A stretch of DNA of 64,000 nt from Hugenholtzia roseola DSM 9546 (GTDB lineage Bacteria; Bacteroidota; Bacteroidia; Cytophagales; Bernardetiaceae), in NCBI RefSeq assembly GCF_000422585.1, contig NZ_KE383878.1, positions 239,083-303,082 of the forward strand. The letters run 5' to 3'. The stretch's first letter is position 1, and each line of letters begins with the position of its first letter. The notes below the pieces were generated by a model. That model made no database searches. It worked only from the letters and a program-made list of their open reading frames with translations, and was not told the origin of the DNA. The position numbers were made by a program, and so were the translations under genes. Shown one piece after another: positions 34,129-42,936 of the stretch.

Positions 34129-34237
34129 CCCCGTTGGGCGTAGTCTCCGACTACGACCTATCAGTGCGGCAAATCTTGGATTTGCATTGCAAGATACTGC
34201 AAAAATAGCAAAAAACAAATACAAAATGCTATTTTGT
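34129..34237. repeat. Island repeat, copy E (left half only)
   Basis: It starts CCCCGTTGGGCGTAGTCTCC and runs into the central block, then stops after AATGCTATTTTGT. The right arm is absent. It marks the right border of the island. Confidence 0.8.
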
Positions 34238-34367
34238 AGCTTTGAAAAATCATCAAATAAAAACCCTCGCGCTTTGAGTAGCTTTTTTAGGGCTATTTGT
34301 TTGTATTATAGAGTACAGGTAGGAATAATAATAAAAAACACAATATATTTTTTATACTTTATTTTGC

Positions 34368-36311
34368 TCAAAAAAGAGCTTTATAGATAACTGCCTGCAC
34401 CTTAGTACGGGTACTAAGTGTGGAAAGTTGATTGTTATCCGCCTTTGGAAAAACGCGATTGGAAAGGAAAATGTAGATAATTTGGTTGTCGGGGTCTGCC
34501 CAAAGTGCCGTTCCTGTGAAACCGTAATGCCCAAAAGTATTCAGCGGTGTGCCTTCACCAACATTTTTTTGGGGCGCATCGGGCAAAGTGGGCTTATCGA
34601 AACCCAAAGCGCGGCGATTTTGAGGGCAAAATTGACAACGTATAAATTCGGCAACCGTTTGAGAACTAAAAAAAGTAGTGCCACCATACTGCCCTCCATT
34701 TAATAACATTTGCATCAAAACGGCTAAATCATAACTATTGCTAAAAAGCCCCGCATGCCCTGAAATGCCGCCCATAGCCGCAGCCGTAGGGTCGTGAACA
34801 TAGCCGCGCAAGACCTGTTTGCGATAGCTCTGGTCGTCTTCGGTAGGAAGAATGGTATGTAGTGGAATATTCTTCTGAACAGGATTAAAGCAGGTTTTTT
34901 GTAGATACAGCTTTTGATAAAAATTTTGATATAAAAAAGTTTCAAAATTCTCTCCCGTAATGTTTTCTACCAGAGCAGGCACAAGGGTCATGCCTACGTC
35001 GCTATACACGTATTTAGTAGAGTCTAAAAGTTTTGAGTCTGCAATATTTTTCAATATTATTTTTTGGTAAAAATCAGGACGCACATAAAAATCTGCGGCA
35101 ATGGTATCAGAAAAAATGTGAGTAAAATCTTGACTTTGTTTTCCAAACTTATTTCTATCTTTTTCCAAAGTTTGGTCGGCAGCCCAAAAGAAGTAATCAG
35201 ATTTTAACTTTCCCTTTTTAAATTGTGAATAAAAATGAGGCAAGCCTACCTGCAAACGCGCCTGATGAGTAAGCATATCACGCCAAATAAGTGTATCCTT
35301 GTTGGTATTTTTCAGAAAAGGTAGGTAGGCAGCAAAAGTGGTGTCCAAATTGAAACGCTGCTCGTCGTAGAGCTTCATCAGGGCAAGTGTAGCCGCCGAT
35401 ATTTTGGTAATAGAAGCAATATCATACCTATCTTCTATACTTGCCTTTTGAGAAGAATCGTAGGTGTGGTATCCAAAGGCTTTCTGATAGACAATTTTTC
35501 CCTCTTTGGCGACCAAAATCTGACAACTTGGTGTCGCCTTTTGTGCAATCGCTTCGGCGGCTAAGTCGTCTATCTGTGCCAAAATTTCACTATCGAGGCG
35601 CACATCTTCGGGTAGTGAATATTCTAAACGAATTTTTGAAGTGCCAAGCCCGTACCCTTCTGCATATTTGCCCATTTCAAAGGGCATTTCCGCCTGTGTC
35701 GCAATTCCGCCACAAATCATTTGTGCTGCAATGTTTTGTGCCAAAGAGTCGGAAGCAAAAGTGGTTAGAAAAGCCTGCTGACGGCTGACCCATTGCGCCC
35801 CAAGCCGCTGCGGATTGCCAAACCAAACAACCGCCCAAGGGATTTGGGTCATCTTTTGGGCAGTTTCCAATGCCTGCTTTTGCGAGGCGGTGAGCGAATC
35901 GGCAGCGGTAGCCAATCCTACCACAATCTTATCATAGCGATAGGAATTTTGCGCCATTTTTTTTTGAAGCACTTTCCACTGCGCCTCGAAACCTTTTTCT
36001 ATGTTTTGAATCGGGACAAAAGTCATTTCGAAGGGGTAGTAAAGCCTGCAAACGCGCTCCCACTCCTGCAAGGGTGCGTCGGCAAAAGTCAGGAAAAGCG
36101 TTTTTTCTAAGGCTTGAATCGGTAGGAAATTATCTTTGTTTTCCAATAAAACACTTTGCGCAATCCTGACCCTACGCGCATCGAGAGCCACAGGATTGCT
36201 GCGCCACATCTCTAAAAAAGGAAGGCAAGCCGAAAAAAGCCATAAAAAGATACAGCCCCAAAAGAGTGGAAAAAATCTTGTAGTAGGTATAGGAAAGCGA
36301 GAAGGATACAT
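34368..36311 (-). CDS. Serine beta-lactamase-like hydrolase with GH3-C-like N-domain
   Basis: 647 residues. The N-terminus has a hydrophobic signal with a possible lipobox (LFSAC, Cys29). Residues 45-215 resemble the C-terminal alpha/beta domain of family 3 glycosidases (ENKDNFLPIQALEK, AVVWFGNPQRL). Residues 240-640 are a class C beta-lactamase/DD-peptidase fold: SxxK at SITK (S300, K303), YSD (Y436) and HYGFTG (595-600). Larger Bacteroidota homologues fuse a GH3 barrel to these two parts; here the barrel is missing. It probably acts on cell-wall fragments or esters in the periplasm. Start 36311 is preferred to 36452. Confidence 0.75.
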   Translation of the reverse strand: MYPSRFPIPTTRFFPLFWGCIFLWLFSACLPFLEMWRSNPVALDARRVRIAQSVLLENKDNFLPIQALEKTLFLTFADAPLQEWERVCRLYYPFEMTFVPIQNIEKGFEAQWKVLQKKMAQNSYRYDKIVVGLATAADSLTASQKQALETAQKMTQIPWAVVWFGNPQRLGAQWVSRQQAFLTTFASDSLAQNIAAQMICGGIATQAEMPFEMGKYAEGYGLGTSKIRLEYSLPEDVRLDSEILAQIDDLAAEAIAQKATPSCQILVAKEGKIVYQKAFGYHTYDSSQKASIEDRYDIASITKISAATLALMKLYDEQRFNLDTTFAAYLPFLKNTNKDTLIWRDMLTHQARLQVGLPHFYSQFKKGKLKSDYFFWAADQTLEKDRNKFGKQSQDFTHIFSDTIAADFYVRPDFYQKIILKNIADSKLLDSTKYVYSDVGMTLVPALVENITGENFETFLYQNFYQKLYLQKTCFNPVQKNIPLHTILPTEDDQSYRKQVLRGYVHDPTAAAMGGISGHAGLFSNSYDLAVLMQMLLNGGQYGGTTFFSSQTVAEFIRCQFCPQNRRALGFDKPTLPDAPQKNVGEGTPLNTFGHYGFTGTALWADPDNQIIYIFLSNRVFPKADNNQLSTLSTRTKVQAVIYKALF

Positions 36312-36577
36312 TTTTTTACTTTTTCTAAACAAAACCAAAGATAGGAAATTATGCAGTAGGGAAGAGAATAAAAATTTTATTTCGCAAAAAAAGCCCTGCG
36401 CCTTTGTTTTTTCTAAAAACCATGCTATCTTTTGGGCTTGAAAAAGAAGCAAAGCAAATAGCTTTACTATTTATACCCTTTTATGCGGCTATAAAATCTT
36501 AAAAGCTATGAATTTCAAGGCTTTTCAGAAAGCCCCCTCTGCGTTTTACACACAAATCAAACAACTATTTTCTAAAT

Positions 36578-37648
36578 ATGCAAAAACAACTCTACCCCTA
36601 CCTGACTTTTCTAAGTCTTTTGGGCGTATTGCTCTTTACCGCTCCAAACCTTGCGGCGCAAGACGACGAAGACGACTACGACCCAAGCCAATACGAAGCC
36701 GCCGACGACACCAAAATAAAGGCGTTTTGTAACAATAAAATCCAAAACCTTAGCCCTTCTAATTTAATTAGTATCAGCTATGATATGGTGCTGCCTTTTG
36801 ATATGGTTTCGACGCGCACAGCAGACAATAGCGAAACCACAACCGCAATGGGCATCAATCAGGGTTTTCGCCTCGAAACGAACTACCCCGTTTATTCTAA
36901 AAGCAATTTGATTGTAAATCTTTATGCCAACTATTGGCAGAGCAACTACGCCTCTGATGCCACTTTCAGCGAAGGCAATCAGGATTTAGCACAAAATTTA
37001 GCCGAACACCCTTTGCGCTCAATTGCCGTTGGTGCTTTGATTTTCAAGCCCTTAAATGAAAAGAACTTCCTTATCTTTCAGGTAGAACCCTCTTTGAATG
37101 GCAACTACAATTTCGGCGACCTTAGTCCCGACTTTGGCAAATTGCGCTATTCGGCTTCGGCTCTTTTCGGTTGGAAATTCAACGACAATACCAACTTTGC
37201 TATCGGTGCAACACGCACTTATCGCGGCGGTAGGGTCTTGCATATTCCTATTTTGATGTGGAATAAGACCTTCAATGAGCGTTGGGGAACGGAAATGCTC
37301 CTGCCTGCGCGTGCCAGTTTGCGCTATAATTTTTCGGTCAAATCGCTCCTGCTTTTCGGATATGAATTAGAAGGACAGACCTACGCCCTACAAGGTTCTA
37401 ACAATGCAGGTTTCGGCTCTTTCGCACCCAACAACACCGACTTAGAACTGCGTAAGTCTGAAATTCGAGCGCGTCTGCAATTCCGCCAAGCCCTTAGCAA
37501 TTTTATTTGGCTCGATGCCCAAGCAGGCGCACGCATAGCCTACCGATTCGACATGGACGAAACCGAAGCCATGACCGAAGCCGTCTTAGAAAATAATATC
37601 GGGATTCCGCTCTATTTCAGAGTTGGCATAGCACTTGTAAGTCCTTAA
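36578..37648 (+). CDS. Outer-membrane beta-barrel protein (DUF6268-like)
   Basis: 356 residues. The signal peptide ends LAAQ (about residue 27), followed by an Asp/Glu stretch DDEDDYDPSQYEAADD. The remainder is alternating amphipathic strands (NLIVNLYANYWQ, FLIFQVEPSLNGNYNFG, FAIGATRTYRGGRVLHIPI) typical of a 12-strand-like barrel. The terminal strand is YFRVGIALVSP. It fits the DUF6268 outer-membrane family. A long-loop terminator follows. Confidence 0.7.
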   Translation: MQKQLYPYLTFLSLLGVLLFTAPNLAAQDDEDDYDPSQYEAADDTKIKAFCNNKIQNLSPSNLISISYDMVLPFDMVSTRTADNSETTTAMGINQGFRLETNYPVYSKSNLIVNLYANYWQSNYASDATFSEGNQDLAQNLAEHPLRSIAVGALIFKPLNEKNFLIFQVEPSLNGNYNFGDLSPDFGKLRYSASALFGWKFNDNTNFAIGATRTYRGGRVLHIPILMWNKTFNERWGTEMLLPARASLRYNFSVKSLLLFGYELEGQTYALQGSNNAGFGSFAPNNTDLELRKSEIRARLQFRQALSNFIWLDAQAGARIAYRFDMDETEAMTEAVLENNIGIPLYFRVGIALVSP

Positions 37649-37660
37649 TTGAATATCAGA

Positions 37661-37708
37661 AAAAAGCCCTCGAAATAGATAAAAAACAGACACAAAAGGG
37701 GGCTTTTT
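37661..37708 (+). terminator. Terminator after the beta-barrel gene
   Basis: A nine-pair stem AAAAAGCCC / GGGCTTTTT spans a 30-base loop. Confidence 0.55.
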
Positions 37709-37742
37709 CCAACTATCTCTACTTTGTTTTTCAAAAGTGAAG

Positions 37743-37769
37743 TTGCTTTTTATTGCGATTTTATCTTTG
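37743..37769 (+). promoter_or_regulatory. Promoter of the DUF2147 gene
   Basis: TTG (37743-37745) and TATCTTTG (37762-37769) are separated by 16 bases. The ATG is 56 bases downstream. Confidence 0.55.
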
Positions 37770-37824
37770 TATAAAACAAAAAAATCCTATTCAAATTCTT
37801 TTATCACAAACCAATCCTTTCTTT

Positions 37825-38340
37825 ATGAAAACAGTAGTCAAACATTTCCTCTTTGCCTTTCTCGTTCTTGGACTTGCCTTAGGCGCAAATTCTTTGGTCG
37901 TAGCCGATACGCATCAAGACGCAGCAGGCGATAACATCTTAGGCGACTGGATGCCGAGCAACGGACGCTCTGTCATTCGCATCTACAAAGGCGTGCAGGC
38001 AAATGGCGAAAACCCCAAGAAATATTACGGCAAAATCATTTGGCTCAAAGAACCCAATGATGCCAACGGCAATCCACGCAAAGACGTGAACAATCCTGAC
38101 GACAAACTCAAAAGCCGCCCGATGAAAGGCATGGTCAATATGCGCGATTTGGAATTTGTCGGTGATGAGAAAAACTTGGAGTGGGACAATGGCAACATCT
38201 ACGACCCTACCAACGGCAGCGATTATAGCTTCAAAATCACGATGGATAGAAAAAACAAAAATATCTTGATGGGCAAAGGCTATATCGGCGTTTCTCTCTT
38301 TGGCAGAGAAGACACTTGGAAGCGTCAGGTGAAAAAATAA
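37825..38340 (+). CDS. Exported DUF2147 protein
   Basis: 171 residues. A signal peptide (FLFAFLVLGLALGANSLVVA) is followed by a DUF2147 domain: GDWMPSNGRSVIRIYKG, YYGKIIWLKEPND, MRDLEFVGDEKN, GNIYDPTNGSDYS, ILMGKGYIGVSLFGREDTW. It folds as a small periplasmic beta-barrel of lipocalin type; the ligand is unknown. Start 37825 is set by the signal peptide. It has its own promoter and terminator. Confidence 0.85.
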   Translation: MKTVVKHFLFAFLVLGLALGANSLVVADTHQDAAGDNILGDWMPSNGRSVIRIYKGVQANGENPKKYYGKIIWLKEPNDANGNPRKDVNNPDDKLKSRPMKGMVNMRDLEFVGDEKNLEWDNGNIYDPTNGSDYSFKITMDRKNKNILMGKGYIGVSLFGREDTWKRQVKK

Positions 38341-38371
38341 CCTTTGTAACACCTCTTTTTTAAATAACAAC

Positions 38372-38407
38372 GCCCTAACGGTTTTGAGAACCCTTAGGGC
38401 TTTTTTT
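38372..38407 (+). terminator. Strong terminator after the DUF2147 gene
   Basis: GCCCTAA-C-GGTT with loop TTGAG and AACC-C-TTAGGGC is followed by TTTTTTT. On the other strand it lies 12 bases beyond the MORN gene stop, and may also serve it. Confidence 0.85.
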
Positions 38408-38418
38408 GTGCCTAAAAA

Positions 38419-40086
38419 TCAATTTACTTTTTTGCCATTTTGCCACGTTCCTGCTTCTATTTTTCCCGAAGCGCGGTGCATAACGCCCTTTCCTGACGCC
38501 TCATTGTGTAGCCAAGTACCCGAATACCTATCGCCATTGGGATAGTACATCGTGCCTTTGCCGTCGCGTTCATTTTCTTTCCAATCGCCTTCGTATCGGC
38601 TTTTGTTGGCGTATTCCATTCTGCCAAACCCCTCGCGTTGGTTGTCTTTCCACTCGCCCACGTATCGGCTCTTATCCGACCAGATATAAGTGCCTTTCCC
38701 ATAGCGAAGGTTGGCTTTAAATTCTCCTTGGTACTTACCGCCGCTGGCATAGTGCATCACGCCCTTGCCCTCGAATTTTCCATCTTTGAAGCTACCCAAA
38801 TACCTGCCCGCCACCGAAACAAACTCGCCATAGCCATTTTCGCAATCGCCTTTTTTACACTCACCTTCTATTTTATTTTCGGCAAGCACAGTGGCATCAT
38901 TTTCTAAAAAAATCTCAACCCCTTCGAGGTGATTGTACTTATCGAAATTGAAGCGTATATCATATTTGCCATCTTTGTAGTACCACGACTTTCCAATGGG
39001 GTGCTGCGCCTCTCTTTGTGGCGACCCCAAAAGGTGATAAATAAAATGCTCATCTACCGTATTGCCGTCTATTTTATCCAAAATAGGGTGTTTGAATTTT
39101 TGAAATCCGCCCTTTGTTAGTTCTATTTTGTAGAGATAGCCGTAGTCATTGAAAAAAAGTCTGAAATTTTTGCTCGCAAAAAGATATTGCGCATAATCGT
39201 AAGCCAATTTATTTTTTTCATACTTGCCCTTGCTATCCTCTGCAATTTGCGCCACTTCTTCGCTCTCTTGGTGCTTGCCCAAAAGGTTGTAGAGATGTTG
39301 AGAGCTAAAATAATTTTTGCCCTTGAAGACTCCCGCTTCCCAAACGCCCTCTTGTTTTATTTTCTTTGATGCCACATAAAGCGTACCCTCGCCATGATAT
39401 TTGCCCTCTTTCCACTCGCCTTCATATTTGTCGCCGTCCAGATTTTGCCACACGCCCCAACCATTGACGCAATCCCCTTGCGTACATTCTTTAAATTTAA
39501 GGGTCAGCCCTGTTAGGGGCGATTTAATACTTTCGCTATGAAATGAAAGTATCATTTCTACGGGCATCTTTTCGAAATAATGAAAATAGGTAGCAACCGT
39601 TTTGTGCGGTTTCCCCAGCGTTGTGATGACGGTTTCGCGTGTTTTTTTAAAACTTAATTTATAGGGCAGGCTGCCGCGATAGGTCTGAAAGTTGGTAGTG
39701 CGTCCGAAAAAATAAGTTGTATAGATATTGATAACTGCAATACGGCGCGTAGGCGAAAAGACAATGCGAATCCCTTTCTCAGGATACACGTAGGTATTTC
39801 CCACCTCTTTGCGGTTCTGCTCTCCCAAACTTTTGAGAAAACGCTGCACTTCGGGCGCGTTTTCCGATTTTCCGATAAGGCGCACCAATTCATCGCCTGT
39901 GATGTCGCCTGCGGCGGCAAGACTTCCCACCCAAAAGAGGCACATCAGACTCACCAAAAGGAAAAGCCTCAAAAGATGCTTCTTTTTCGTCGGAAAAGTG
40001 AAAGCCTTTTGAGGTAGAAAAAAAGACCACGAGAAGGAAGTAGTAAAAAAATGCGTGATAGGATTTGAGAAGTTTATTTGATTCAT
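38419..40086 (-). CDS. MORN-repeat protein, exported
   Basis: 555 residues. A hydrophobic segment (about 38-60, LLRLFLLVSLMCLFWVGSLA) is probably a signal peptide with a long n-region, so the true start may be further downstream. Residues 200-245 hold two MORN-type repeats (YEGEWKEGKYHGEGTLY). The C-terminal 130 residues contain about six (KYQGEFKANLRYGKGTYIW, RYVGEWKDNQREGFGRMEY, RYEGDWKENERDGKGTMYY). MORN units form beta-hairpin solenoids for protein or lipid contacts. The middle region is unassigned. Its function in the cell envelope is unknown. Confidence 0.75.
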   Translation of the reverse strand: MNQINFSNPITHFFTTSFSWSFFLPQKAFTFPTKKKHLLRLFLLVSLMCLFWVGSLAAAGDITGDELVRLIGKSENAPEVQRFLKSLGEQNRKEVGNTYVYPEKGIRIVFSPTRRIAVINIYTTYFFGRTTNFQTYRGSLPYKLSFKKTRETVITTLGKPHKTVATYFHYFEKMPVEMILSFHSESIKSPLTGLTLKFKECTQGDCVNGWGVWQNLDGDKYEGEWKEGKYHGEGTLYVASKKIKQEGVWEAGVFKGKNYFSSQHLYNLLGKHQESEEVAQIAEDSKGKYEKNKLAYDYAQYLFASKNFRLFFNDYGYLYKIELTKGGFQKFKHPILDKIDGNTVDEHFIYHLLGSPQREAQHPIGKSWYYKDGKYDIRFNFDKYNHLEGVEIFLENDATVLAENKIEGECKKGDCENGYGEFVSVAGRYLGSFKDGKFEGKGVMHYASGGKYQGEFKANLRYGKGTYIWSDKSRYVGEWKDNQREGFGRMEYANKSRYEGDWKENERDGKGTMYYPNGDRYSGTWLHNEASGKGVMHRASGKIEAGTWQNGKKVN

Positions 40087-40295
40087 GTCTTCGACCAACT
40101 CCGACTATGATAGAGGGGATAGGTAGAGCAAGTAGTTGCGCTTCCCTTTTAACGCAAAAGAAAGGATAAAGATTTACAAAAATCAAGTGAAGGGTGCTTT
40201 TTGAGGGCTTTTTGAGTGGTTTTTGCCTTTTGAATAGCTTTTTTAAATCTTTTTAAGCCTCTCTTTTTTGTCCTATCCTACAAAAAGGCTACACA

Positions 40296-40643
40296 CTAAA
40301 CCGCATGCAGCCATTCCTTTTTGGTGAGCAATTCCGCTTTGCTTTCTATGAAGTTGGCATCAGGCAGGCAGCACTCCACAGGGCAGACCGCTTGGCACTG
40401 CGGCTCTTCTTCAAAACCCTGACACTCGGTGCATTTGTAGGGTACGATATAATAAATGAAGTCGGAAAGTGGCTCTTGCAAAGTTTGGGCATCAAGGCTT
40501 TCACCCGTTTCGGTTTCCACCTCTGCCAAAGCCGTCCCCTCGGCAAAGTTCCACGATTGGGCAGGCTCATAAATGGCATGATTGGGACATTCTGCCAAAC
40601 AAGCTCCACAGTTGATACACGCATCTGTAATATAAAGTGCCAT
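40296..40643 (-). CDS. 2[4Fe-4S] ferredoxin, Alvin type
   Basis: 115 residues. Cluster I ligands are C9, C12, C15, C19 (CINCGACLAECP). Cluster II ligands are C70, C73, C82, C86, with eight residues between the second and third Cys (CTEC-x8-CQAVCP). That spacing plus a C-terminal extension defines the Allochromatium-type low-potential ferredoxin. The loop between clusters is long, about 50 residues. It carries electrons in the cytoplasm; the partner is unknown. A promoter with both boxes lies upstream. Confidence 0.92.
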   Translation of the reverse strand: MALYITDACINCGACLAECPNHAIYEPAQSWNFAEGTALAEVETETGESLDAQTLQEPLSDFIYYIVPYKCTECQGFEEEPQCQAVCPVECCLPDANFIESKAELLTKKEWLHAV

Positions 40644-40674
40644 GTTCTAACGCATTTAGGGTGTGAAAATAAGA

Positions 40675-40702
40675 CAAAGATAACGCCTTTCTATCCTACC
40701 AA
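40675..40702 (-). promoter_or_regulatory. Ferredoxin promoter
   Basis: Minus-strand TATCTTTG (40682-40675) with TTG (40702-40700) 17 bases upstream. The ATG is 31 bases downstream of the -7 box. Confidence 0.6.
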
Positions 40703-40774
40703 AAAATGACAAGGTTTAGGTTTTGGCGCAAAATCGCATTTTAGACTTCTATTTTAGAGCCACATTTTAGACTA

Positions 40775-40812
40775 AAAAAGGGACTACCCAGATGCTGGAC
40801 AGTCCCCTTTTT
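40775..40812 (-). terminator. Terminator of the M16 gene
   Basis: The stem AAAAAGGGACT / AGTCCCCTTTTT is flanked by A and T tracts. It lies downstream of the M16 stop on the minus strand. Confidence 0.75.
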
Positions 40813-40822
40813 CAAAATACCA

Positions 40823-40858
40823 ACTTGCGGCTAACGAAGCTAAAACTTCGTGCTACAA
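40823..40858. repeat. Short REP-like palindrome (GTAGC family)
   Basis: GCGGCTAACGAAGCTAAAAC then TTCGTGCTAC; related to the elements at 19707 and 46179. Confidence 0.5.
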
Positions 40859-40878
40859 ATTCAAAATTCTATTGACTT

Positions 40879-42936
40879 TTACTTGATGTTGAAGATTTTG
40901 GCATCGACCTTTTCATTGAACTTGATTTTGGTGATAGTCGCCTCCATCATGCCCATTTGCGTACCCATACGCGCCTTGTGCGGGATTTTTACGCCTTCCA
41001 CTTCTTTGTAGTCGGAAAAGACAGTGCCTTTGTCGGCATCTACGGACTGAATCAGCAGCCCTGTTTCGGTGCTATAATATTCTACGCCTTCCGAACCTGC
41101 GGGGGTCTTGACCTCTACCTCGTAAGCGTCTTGTCCTTCCACTTTGGTTACGCCTTTGAGGGTGAGTTTTGTACCATTTTTTGCGTAATAAAGTTGTGGG
41201 AAAAGCACTGAACTTTCTTTCATTTTCGCCAATTCGGTTTCGTCTTCGATGATTTGTTTGCCTTGTGGGGTATCTACTAAGGCTTTTGTGCCGTTATAGA
41301 CCTGCTTCATTTGCATGCCCATGACGCTCTGGCTTGAAAAAGACTTGCCGTCTTTTGTCGTAATCATCTTCATTGCCATATCCATTCCCTGAATTTTGGC
41401 GTTCATTTCCATCGTGCGCGATTCGATGCTCTCTAATTTTTCTCTGCCACCAATCGCCTTGATGTATTTTTCGATAACGCCCTCTGCCGTCATGTCGCCT
41501 GCTGCGCTCATATCGGCTGCCACTACGGGTTTTCCGAAAGCATCATATTCGAGTATTTCGCCAAAACGCGCCAATTTTTCTTTTAAAAGAGAGGCTTTTC
41601 CTACGGCAAAGATATTGGCATTTTTGGGTAGGATATATTTTTTGGCAGCGGCATTTGCCTGCTCTACTGTTACGGCGTTTAGATTTTTCAAATAATTGAT
41701 ATAAAAATCCTTAGGCAAGCCGTATTTTTCGGTGTTAATTGCCTGCAAAGCAACCGTAAAAGGGCTTTCCAAAGAACGAGCGAAAGCACCTGAACGTGTG
41801 CTTTTGACACGATTTAGTTCATCTTCTGAAATGCCATCTTTGACAATTTTTTCCATTTCATGCAAAAATTCTACTACGGCACTATCGGTAACTTCATTTC
41901 TGACGCTTGCGCCTGCCGAATAAGAGCCTATCAGACGGTCGGAAGCAAGGCTATTATACGCACCATAGGTGTAGGCTTTGGTTTCTCTAAGATTTTGCAT
42001 CATTCTACCACCAAAACCGCTGCCGCCCAAGATTTCAGCCATCAGAATGGCAGCAAAATAGTCGTCGCTTTTGAGGCTATATTCTATCGGATAGGAAATA
42101 GAAAGTACCGTCTGCACTGCGCCCGCCTTATCTGCTACTACGACACGTGTATTTTCGGGGCGTTTGGGGGTCTGAAAAGTAGGACGCGCTACTTCGCCTT
42201 TTTGCCAACCCTTCAAATATTTTTCTACTAAGGCTTTTGCCGTTTTCAAATCGATATCGCCCACAATGGCTAAGTGTGCAATATTGGGTTTGAAATAGGT
42301 TTGGTGCAATTTTTTCAAATCGGCAGCCGAAATATTTTTAACGTGTTCTTCGGTCATGACCTCGCCGTAAGGGTGCGCTGTGCCATAATTGACTACTTTT
42401 TTGACGTTGCCCATAATTGCCTCTGCATTTGTGGCAGTGGCTTGCAAGCCTGAAAGGGTCTTGCTTTTTTCCTTTTCCAATTCCTCTTCGGGAAAGGTAG
42501 GATTCAAGACAACATCAGCCATGAGTTCCATCAGTTTGTCGGCATTTTTGGTAAGTGCGCCTCCAAAGACGGCATCTGCGCCTGCATTGAGAGAAGCACC
42601 GATAAAGTCAATCTCTTCGTCGAGTTGGTCTTTGCTGCGATTGCTTGTGCCTGCACGAAGCAAAGCACCCATAAGGTCGGTAGCCCCTACTTTATCGCCT
42701 TCTGCAAAAGTGGGCATATCGAAGGAAAGATAGAAAGATACTTGCGGCAATTTGTGATTTTCTACCACAAAGACTTTCAAGCCGTTCTCTAAGGTGAAAG
42801 ATTCGTATTTGCCCAATTCAATCGTGGGAGCAGGCTTGGGAAGCGGTGCTTTGCTGCGGTCTATCTGCGCCGAAAGTTGCATTGCATAGGCGCAAAACAA
42901 GAACAGCGAAAGGGCGAAGGCAGAGATTTTTTTCAT
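40879..42936 (-). CDS. M16-family protein lacking the zinc motif, with LolA-like tail
   Basis: 685 residues. A signal peptide (MKKISAFALSLFLFCAYAMQ) shows export. Residues 45-470 are two M16 half-barrels. Where the catalytic HxxEH should stand (after KVGATDLMGALLRAGT) there is no such motif. The second half has LRETKAYTYGAYN, the Arg/Tyr substrate-binding pair. This fits the non-catalytic R/Y subunit of a bacterial M16B heterodimer. The C-terminal 190 residues (IEKYIKAIGGREKLESI...YYAKNGTKLTLKGV) resemble LolA/outer-membrane lipoprotein-sorting folds. No HxxEH partner is adjacent. Start 42936 gives a cleaner signal than 42945. Confidence 0.82.
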   Translation of the reverse strand: MKKISAFALSLFLFCAYAMQLSAQIDRSKAPLPKPAPTIELGKYESFTLENGLKVFVVENHKLPQVSFYLSFDMPTFAEGDKVGATDLMGALLRAGTSNRSKDQLDEEIDFIGASLNAGADAVFGGALTKNADKLMELMADVVLNPTFPEEELEKEKSKTLSGLQATATNAEAIMGNVKKVVNYGTAHPYGEVMTEEHVKNISAADLKKLHQTYFKPNIAHLAIVGDIDLKTAKALVEKYLKGWQKGEVARPTFQTPKRPENTRVVVADKAGAVQTVLSISYPIEYSLKSDDYFAAILMAEILGGSGFGGRMMQNLRETKAYTYGAYNSLASDRLIGSYSAGASVRNEVTDSAVVEFLHEMEKIVKDGISEDELNRVKSTRSGAFARSLESPFTVALQAINTEKYGLPKDFYINYLKNLNAVTVEQANAAAKKYILPKNANIFAVGKASLLKEKLARFGEILEYDAFGKPVVAADMSAAGDMTAEGVIEKYIKAIGGREKLESIESRTMEMNAKIQGMDMAMKMITTKDGKSFSSQSVMGMQMKQVYNGTKALVDTPQGKQIIEDETELAKMKESSVLFPQLYYAKNGTKLTLKGVTKVEGQDAYEVEVKTPAGSEGVEYYSTETGLLIQSVDADKGTVFSDYKEVEGVKIPHKARMGTQMGMMEATITKIKFNEKVDAKIFNIK

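Noticed and set aside
31492-34237. Integron attC sites
   Set aside because: The repeats contain GTTGGGC and GCCCAAC or GCCTAAC, but in the order GTTRRRY...RYYYAAC, the reverse of an attC site. They are much longer than usual, and no integron integrase is in the window.
41860-42231. Plus-strand frames inside the M16 gene
   Set aside because: They are antisense shadows without signal, domain or promoter.
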